Shown: positions 56,636 to 64,000 of the stretch, one piece after another | Layout: every line of letters starts with the position of its first letter | Numbering within the stretch: position 1 is the stretch's first letter | Origin: Boesenbergia rotunda | Taxonomy: Eukaryota; Streptophyta; Magnoliopsida; Zingiberales; Zingiberaceae | NCBI GenBank assembly: GCA_024364735.1 | Contig: JAGFNQ010002303.1 | Span: forward strand, 27,623 to 91,622 | DNA length: 64,000 nucleotides | Direction of reading: 5' to 3' | Program-made: the position numbers and the translations under genes | Notes under the pieces: generated by a model | What the model was told of the DNA's origin: nothing | The model's database searches: none | What the model saw: only the letters and a program-made list of their open reading frames with translations

Positions 56636-57720
56636 TTTAATTTTACTCGAAGAAAATGTTCACCCTATTATGAAAAAAATATTAAACTCACTTAAAACTC
56701 TACTAAACTCTACTAAGAGCCCAATCAATCCTAGATTATAAGGATATCAATTCGGATGAATTGGATTCAAATAAGGTTGAAACAAGGATATTAAAAAAAA
56801 AAATTAATTCGAATCTAGATCCGAATCAAACTGAATATAAAAATTATAAACTTGAATCCCGATCAATCCGAATAATTCAACCAACCCGATCGACATGTGT
56901 TTAAATATTTAAATTTAAGAGTCGACTCGCCAACTTGACCTGCCAACTCGGAAAATATCAAGTTTACCATAAACTCTAAACCCAACCCAATCGGCTAATC
57001 CGAAAAATATCGGGTCAATGCTAAATCTTAAATCCTAAACTCTAAATCCTAATTCAGGTCAACCTAAACCTAATTTTTTTCCTGGTGAAATTTTGGATCC
57101 AACCCAAACTCTAAAATCATCAATCCCAACTCGATATTTTTTGGATCTACACAGATCGGGTTGACGGATCATGTTCATTTTTGACATTTCTACTTAAGGG
57201 TGATGATTTTTTTCTCTCCCTACACAAAAAAGTAGGTCTAACATTCAAAGGAGACTTTTTTTTAGTTCACATCTTGTATCCAGCTTATGCCGACTAATTT
57301 TGGAATGATTAGTCCGATCCCATAAAAAATTTTTGGTCGTCCATCAGAATAAATTAGGAAACACTCATAATGAATGATCTATCAACTTAGTATTCTTATG
57401 TGCCCCAAAAAACACTCAAAGGAGATTTTCACAACTAATGGAGTGGGTCATGAATCTAAGACTATGTTTGGTTAGGAATAATGTAATTAAATTTGTAATG
57501 TAATTAGGTTTGGAATGTAATTCAGATTACATATTGTTAACTTTATGATCCAGATTATAAAATTTTAATTAGCTTTTATAATTCAAATTATATTATATTA
57601 TAATATTATAATTTTAAAATTTAGTACATCAAATAAAATAATCAATCTTATAATATAATTATTATTATCTCTCATCAAAGATGGTCTAAATGAGACATGA
57701 TTACATTGACATATTGATGC
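56636..57720. other. AT-rich intergenic DNA with unassigned repeats
   Basis: No gene. Tandem-like words CTAAATC/CCTAAAC occur at 56975-57060. TE-like sequence is present but no boundaries can be fixed. Confidence 0.35.
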
Positions 57721-57972
57721 TCTATTGATTCAAATCGTGTCTCCACGGGGATCCGGAGTGGTTAATACATGGGGGTGTTGTCTAAGAAGTCCTGAGTTCA
57801 AGTCGCGCGAGGCGCACTGGATTAAAACTCTGAACGTTTGATATATCAATTCTCGGTCCAACTGTGCACACTAATTACTCTGGGGACCGTGATTTATCTC
57901 CCTCATAATGACCTTGGGACGGGGGTGCTGGGGGCGAACGATTTCGCCTTTTTGTCTATTGATTCAAATCGT
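57721..57972 (+). repeat. tRNA-derived SINE with 18-bp target duplication
   Basis: The body, 57739-57954 (216 bp), is flanked by identical copies of TCTATTGATTCAAATCGT at 57721-57738 and 57955-57972. It has an A-box-like CCGGAGTGGTTAA and a B-box GTTCAAGTC about 35 bp on, and ends in CGCCTTTTTG. The exact flanking repeat shows a recent retroposition. Confidence 0.85.
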
Positions 57973-58625
57973 TGACTTGTCAATGAGTTGTCATGTTAGA
58001 CCGACCTTATTAATTGAGAGGAATTCTAATTACGATTTGTGCTCAAAATTACTATATAAATCCTTATAAAAAAATTAAAAAATAATAATGTATAAAATTA
58101 TACGCAAAGTGGAGAAGGTTTATTTTAGAAAATTGACAATCAATCACAACTATTAAACTATCATTTCATAAATTTTATAATTTATAATTTTTGTTTAATT
58201 TTAAAAGGGCAAAATTTAAAAGATGCTTATTTTTTTTCCAAACAACATAAGGATATCTATTTCATTGTTAAATCGTCTATAATTATCTAACTATTCTTTA
58301 CCATTTGTATTATTATTTTCCGTCTAATTCTTGAACCAGTCGAGTATGTTATAATTATTTAGACGCTATACATATTATAATAATTATAATTTCATAATTA
58401 CTATAATACATACGTAATTTGTTCAAAAATATTCATACTATAACCGTTATAATTTAATAACTGTTATAATATGAATTCAGTCATATTCATTTATCATTTA
58501 CAGTATAATAATTACAAAATTATAATTGATACAACGTGAATTCATTTTATTCATTTAATATTCATGTTATAATAACTATAAAATTATAGTTGTTAATTCT
58601 TCTCCTTTATTTGGATGTCAAATAA

Positions 58626-58631
<6 letters not shown>
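57973..58631. other. AT-rich intergenic DNA
   Basis: Many ATTATAATAATTATAA-type words; no gene or element boundary found. A TA microsatellite follows at 58632-58654. Confidence 0.4.
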
Positions 58632-58654
<23 letters not shown>

Positions 58655-58656
<2 letters not shown>

Positions 58657-59352
58657 GGAGTGATCTTTCGCGTGACAAAAATTGTCCGCTCATGCACGAC
58701 AATAGCGCCTGATCGGTCGCGGGACCGATCAGGCACATTCCTGATCGGTCACGTGACCGATCAGGCACTCTCCGAGAGGCTTGCTGACCAACGGCGGCTC
58801 CCTGAACACCATACTATAACCAAGAGGGATTGGTGAACTCGTCGGGGCTTGCTGACCAAAGGCGACCTTCGGCCGCCGCCCCGAATACTATACTATAACC
58901 AAGAGGAATTGGTGAACCCGTCGGGGCTTGCTGACCAACGGCGGCCTCCGGCCGCCGCCCCGAACACCATATTATAACCAAGAGGGATTGGTGAACCCGT
59001 CGAGGCTCGCTAACCAACGGCGCCCTCCGGGCGCTGCCCCGAACACCATACTATAACCAAGAGGGATTGGTGAACCCGTCGGGGCTTGCTAACCAACGGC
59101 GACCTCCGGGCACCGCCCCGAACACCATACTATAATCAAGAAGAATTGGTGAACCCGTCGGACTCGTCGCACCCTCCGCCTGTCATTGCTAGTCACCGGC
59201 TCGCGCCCTCGGAGAGTGCCTGATCGGTCAAGTGACCGATCAGGCACAACCAATCTGATAGGTCGCGTGACCGATCATGCACTGGCATGATCGGTCATGC
59301 GACCGATCAGACGCGTTGTTGAGCGTGAGCGTGCAATTTTCGTCACGCAGGA
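58655..59352. mobile_element. Micron-like element in a TA microsatellite
   Basis: About 700 bp with inverted ends (CGTGACAAAAATTG near 58673 and the reverse complement of CAATTTTCGTCACG near 59345). It is flanked by TA repeats on both sides (58632-58654; 59363-59440). Each end carries two or more TGATCGGTC...GACCGATCA palindromes. The middle is a 79-bp tandem repeat. This is the structure described for rice Micron elements, which insert into TA microsatellites. No protein is encoded. Confidence 0.65.
58775..59165. repeat. 79-bp GC-rich tandem repeat
   Basis: Five units. The word TTGGTGAAC occurs at 58830, 58909, 58988, 59067 and 59146, exactly 79 bp apart. Each has a GC palindrome such as GGCGGCCTCCGGCCGCCGCC. 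The minus-strand open frame here is a by-product. Confidence 0.9.
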
Positions 59353-59362
59353 GATCAAAACC

Positions 59363-59441
<79 letters not shown>
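59363..59441. repeat. (GT)n(TA)n microsatellite
   Basis: Five GT units followed by about 35 TA units. The open frames with alternating Tyr-Ile are artefacts of it. Confidence 0.95.
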
Positions 59442-59446
<5 letters not shown>

Positions 59447-60173
59447 GCGTTTTTTTAATAAAAAAATCAAAATAAATATTTTGGGGATAATTTTAAAAAA
59501 ATACCCTTTTAATTTTGTCCATTTTAAACTTAGCGTTCCTTGGAACTTAAATCTCTTATCTCTCGATGCAAACAATTAGATAAATTTAAATATATAAATT
59601 TGTAAAATAAATAGTAGAAAATAACCCTTTTAAAATAAATAAATAGTATTTATTTATTTTATTTTAAAATTTATAAACAGCTTGAAATGCCTAACAAAGA
59701 TCCTAAAACACACTTTTGTTTTCTAGTCGTTGGAATTACTATAAAATTCAACCAGAAAAATCAAAATAAAAAAATAAAAAAATTAATTTATCCAATTTAA
59801 TGAATGATTTCGTAAATTAAGTAATAATAATTAAAAAAGGGACAAGATTCAACAATAAAAAGATATTAATATATTAAATAAAAAATTGATGAAAAATATT
59901 AAATTAAAAAAAAAACAATCCGTTCTTAATACGCGCGGATTCGCTCCAAAGCCACGTCCAAATTGAACTCTAAAATGCGGTCCAGCAGTTCGCGTTTCGT
60001 AGACCCCACCATCCACCTCTCCCTCCAGCTGCTTAAATTACCCTTCCAGTTACCGAGCGCTCAAATGAACATGGCCATGGTCGGAGCCGGCGCGAGCTCC
60101 GCCGGTGCGCGCGATTTGCCGCTTCGCTTCGCCCAATAACTAAGTCATCGCACCCTCCTTTCTCCTCGCCGGT
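59442..60173 (+). promoter_or_regulatory. Upstream region of the IST1-like gene
   Basis: AT-rich to about 59930, then a sudden rise in GC (59935-60173) typical of a plant 5' UTR and core promoter, with CT-rich leader words (CACCCTCCTTTCTCCTCGCC) just before the ATG. No clear TATA box; the start site is not determined. Confidence 0.45.
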
Positions 60174-63100
60174 ATGTTCTCCAGAAGCTTCAAGGCCGCC
60201 AAATGGTACGCTTTAATCATCACCCTCATGGCTGATTCGAATTACTTCATTCGGTTTCTTGATTGGTGTGTAGCAAGACCACTCTGAAGTTTGCGGTCTC
60301 ACGAGTAAAGCTTCTGAAGAACAAGGGGGAGGCGCAGGTGCGGACGATGAGGCGGGATTTGGCGCAGCTCCTCCAGATGGGGCAAGATGAAATCGCGCGG
60401 ATCCGGGTTGGTTGAATTTACCCTCGTTCTTGTCGCCTTGATTTATCCAGTTTTTTATTTGTGCCATCTACTGTTTTATTAGATCTGAAAACGCCTTCAT
60501 TCGAGTTTAATATCAGCTAATACAGTTATCATCGATAAGCTTTGTTTGTCGATGATTCGGGTTGGCTGAATGAATATTATCCTTTTGTTAAGATCTATGC
60601 AAGTCTTTGTTACTAGAAAGACAGAAAATAACGTTAATTTTATTAGCTTCATAAGCAAAATCTACTTGGATTTAGATATGTCCTGTTCCAGTGTCTGTTT
60701 TCAAGTAGAAAGTAGATTAACAATGTTTTAGAATTTAGATCGTGATACACTGTGTTTGTGTAAGAACACTTGATAACAACTGATGCGCGGCAATGAACTA
60801 TATGAGGTCGTATAGCAAGATCATGCATGCCTATGCATTTCCAGTGGGAATCCCTTATCTCTAGATTCCTCCTATCTGTTTTCCTGGTTGTTCTATTTTG
60901 TTTGTGAACATGTATATTTGAGCATTGTTTGTATTTGATTACAAAGCTGAACTTGGTTTTGAAATCAAACATTGTAAGGTTGCTTACCATCTTTCATTTC
61001 ACCAAAAATTAAAAAAAAGAGGTTATTTGTATCCATATTTTAAATTAATTATATCAAAATTCATATGTAGAGCGGGAATTGGATCTCTGTAATGATCTTT
61101 CAAAGTTTCCAATTGATTGTTCAGTTATACTGTCATTTTAGTTCCTTCTCTGTGACTGAACCTTTTTGTATAGTGTGCTGAGCAATTATTGCAGCTGAAT
61201 TTGTGTTCACTGAGCTTCCATAATGGAATTGACTATTTATGTCTGCACAATTCTCCACTATCACAAGTTACTACTGAAAATACAATCCCAAACTCATCCT
61301 CCATTTCACCAAATGTTTTTACTTCATATTTATCACTCTAGCCATACTATAATAACCTTAAGATTGTAGCTAACATGTTTTGGAATGTCTAATGAAAATT
61401 ACTGAGCACTTAACTGGCTGCTTCTATCAACAATGTGCTTGCGACATTTCCACATTGTTTATGTTTTTTCTTGTAATTTCATAATGTTGAAGAAATTGTT
61501 GGTGATTTCTTTTGTTATACTTGGTGAAACATTTCATTAAACTGTGATATTGCTGATAACTTCTGATAATGAAAAGAATTGTAATCTACCTTGCAGCTGG
61601 CATCACTTGTAACTTGTCATTTGAATTTATATTTTCTTTTCAGGTTGAGCATGTGATTAAGGAAGAGAAGATGATGTCAGCATATGATCTCATTGAAACC
61701 TATTGTGAATCAATTGTTAAATTCTTGCCAATAATTGAGTCACAAAAGTATGTTTAACTTCTTATCTATGATTTTCCTACTTGAAGGGATTATTTCGTTA
61801 AACAATTCTTTCATTAATATTATTTTATACAAGCTAAGGCCCTACGGTAGATATTCTTGCAACAGGAAACCATTTAAGTTCTTTTCTTTTTCTTTTTCTG
61901 ATTTTATTTGATTTTCTTCTTCAATTGGTTGTTTCGTTAACGGATACATTTTTTTCTGCATATTTTAATTACAGAATTCATATCTAAACAATATGTTTGG
62001 CATACCATATTTGAAATTCATACTCCTGACTCCTGATAGATTGGATCTAAAAGATTTTATCAAATCAAAAACAAATCATGGTGCAATAGGCTTTCCATAT
62101 TCCAATTGAGAATGCTGAAACTCGCATATGCAGTGTAGGATAAAAATGTGTTTAGCATAAGTCCTGATATTGCATAAAATGAAAAAGAGAAAAATATTGC
62201 TTGTGTGCTCCAAATATATGTATGGAGTCTGTTGATATTATTTTTGGATCACTTTGATGCATTTACTATTTTTAAACAAGCAATTATTAAGGCTATTGCT
62301 TTTCTAATACTACCTAAATAGCACACTATAACTGCCATTGCGCTATGATTTGTGTTACAATCAGAAGAACCTCCATGTTAAGGAACACAGTCTGGTAAAT
62401 TAATCTATATGCAAAATCAGTTTCAGAGATTAAACACAATGGCCCCTATCCAAACGATGGAGCAATTGGGTTAATGCATTTTTATGCCATATAAGTGGAA
62501 AAACCAACATCTAAAGATCATATATATCTCTCCATCTTATCATAGATTTTTTCTGCTTATATAGGATTTCTCGTGTCTAGAAGGTGTGCCTTCTACCAAG
62601 TTGATAAAGTCATTGGAAGATGTGTTTGTGTGCTCAGAATAAGAATTTCTCACTTCTGATTAATTGTTCTAGTCTAACTAACATATATATAATGTCTTAT
62701 CTGAGAAAATAAAACATGATATAGTTCCTATGTATACTTTTCCGTTAATTAGGGATTTGTCACATGTTCTATTGACACTATAACATTAGATTTTTTTTAA
62801 ATGATAACTCATAAACTTGTACACATTAGATATTGTTTTGTTTTTTTTCCTTCATCAGCTATCTTTTCAGCATTCTTTATTTTTTTTTATCATCTAATAG
62901 GAGCTGCCCTATAGATCCGAAGGAAGCTATTTGTAGTGTGATATTTGCATCTCCAAGGTGTGCAGACATTCCAGAGCTTAAGGATATTAAAAAGCAATTT
63001 ACAGCTAAATATGGCAAACAGTTTGTTTCCAATATTCTTGAAGTTAGACCAGATTGTGGGGTTAGCAGAATGGTAAGGACTTCCAGTGTATGACTCCTCG

Positions 63101-64000
63101 ATAAGTAGTTCTGTAGAAGGAAAGAACTTTTAAATTTATTCGTTATGTTTTCGTATGAGTTCTCACATGGTTCAGTCTTTTGAAATTTTTTTATTTATAC
63201 TATTGTTTAAGTTGCTAAAATTGCAGATGATTGAGAAACTATCAACAAGAGCTCCTGAAGTAGAGTTGAAATTAAAAGTCATGACTGAAGTTGCCAGAGA
63301 ACATCATGTCAAGTGGGAACCAAAGTCATTTGTAGACGAAATTAAGAAACCGACAGATGATCTGCTGGTAATTTTTGTACTTCGTTTACTTCTGATCCTC
63401 CATCTGTAATGCATGGCCAATTGTTTCTGAACCATTTGAGTTCAAACTTGAGCAGAATGATCCAATCAAGTTTACTAGCGCCAATACGATGTTGATGCAA
63501 TCCTCTGATCTGGTGCTCTCATCTTCACATATCACAGGCGAACAAGTTAAATTGCTCTCCGAGAACAGTGTCAGAGGAAATTCAATTGGTTTAAATAAAG
63601 CTCCAAGTGTAAACATATACAGTGCAAATATATTGTTAAATCCCCTAGGTTCAGGTATGAGGAATGCATTAAGTAGTAAATCTCCTACTATTTGTATTTT
63701 CTAATTTTCTCCTATCCTTGTAATGCAAAAAGAAAGCACACCTGTGGAGGAAGAAGTGAGTTGCACCAATTGCAGCAAAAGGGATGCTTCTTTTAATAGC
63801 AACAACTGGAGCTTGGAATTTAAAGATGCAGCCTCTGCTGCCGAGGCTGCTGCTGAAGCTGCCGAAAAGGCTAGCTTGGCAGCTAGAGCTGCAGCTGAAT
63901 TGGCAAGCCGTGGAAATTATTCTGTTCAACATTTTCCATCAGATGAATCGTCTGCCTATGTTATCAAAGATGAAGTGTCTGAATCATTGCAAGTATCAAA
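60174..64000 (+). CDS. IST1-like protein (ESCRT-III regulator), exons 1-7, partial
   Basis: Exons read from GT-AG junctions in phase: 60174-60205, 60274-60406, 61644-61747, 62901-63072, 63227-63367, 63456-63654 and 63733 to the edge. The start is MFSRSFKAAKCKTTLKFAVS. The IST1 domain covers about residues 8-190, with RIRVEHVIKEEKMMSAYDLIE, SCPIDPKEAICSVIFASPRC and QFTAKYGKQFV. The domain is helical, binds ESCRT-III subunits and Vps4, and acts in multivesicular body sorting at endosomes. The plant-typical Ala-rich segment AASAAEAAAEAAEKASLAAR lies in exon 7. No stop or frameshift is seen. The gene continues past the window, so total length is unknown. Introns 2 and 3 each exceed 1 kb. Exon 7's acceptor (AAAAAG before 63733) is weak and chosen to keep the frame. 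It is the only convincing host gene here. Confidence 0.9.

Noticed and set aside
59240..59579. Open frames of about 100 residues on both strands with long Tyr-Ile runs
   Set aside because: They are translations of the TA microsatellite and have no domain.

Overview
The window is nuclear DNA of a flowering plant, probably a monocot; a Zingiberales-type genome is a guess from the LTR style, not proven. The evidence is plant-specific transposon proteins (UBN2-type gag, DUF1985-Ulp1 fusions, MULE transposase), a WRKY exon fragment and one intron-rich cellular gene. Nearly everything left of about 59.4 kb is nested transposable elements. No rRNA, functional tRNA, CRISPR or bacterial-style operon is seen.

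Layout. (1) 1-5,795: a minus-strand Ty1/copia SIRE/Maximus-like element with gag and an env-like pseudogene but no pol. Its 5' LTR faces an oppositely oriented LTR of the same family (6,100-7,416). (2) 7,417-18,494: a run of LTR remnants (gypsy-like and copia). (3) 18,734-20,204: one CACTA-type end, then a WRKY exon fragment. (4) 20,205-30,123: copy A of a Mutator-like element (MULE), cut by a stack of minus-strand copia LTRs (30,124-33,892) and a pol fragment that ends at a single N (35,081). (5) 35,082-42,107: a plus-strand copia 3' end inserted into the pol of a minus-strand SIRE-like element. (6) 42,108-54,857: MULE copy B, ending in the right terminal inverted repeat. (7) 54,858-59,450: non-autonomous elements, namely a hAT MITE with perfect 8-bp TSD, a SINE with an 18-bp TSD, and a Micron-like element inside a TA microsatellite. 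(8) 60,174-64,000: the first seven exons of an IST1-like (ESCRT-III regulator) gene, the only convincing intact host gene, running off the right edge.

The MULE is the best-organised unit. Taken together the two copies give: left TIR, transposase (+), two tandem paralogous minus-strand genes (DUF1985-like region, coiled coil or charged linker, Ulp1-type cysteine protease), right TIR. A 157/158-bp satellite with a perfect palindrome lies between the two protease genes, and arrays of short AGGCCCA/TGGGCCT hairpins lie at or near each gene boundary. All genes carry stops or frameshifts, so both copies look dead as protein coders.

A second theme is hairpin-rich U3 regions in three SIRE-like LTR families: an array of short stem-loops, then a cluster of a family-specific palindrome (GGGCGCCC, AATCGATT or GATCGGTC/GACCGATC), then a TATA box. 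The palindrome GATCGGTC/GACCGATC also sits at the ends of the Micron-like element. These points rest on reading by eye; no alignment or folding was run.
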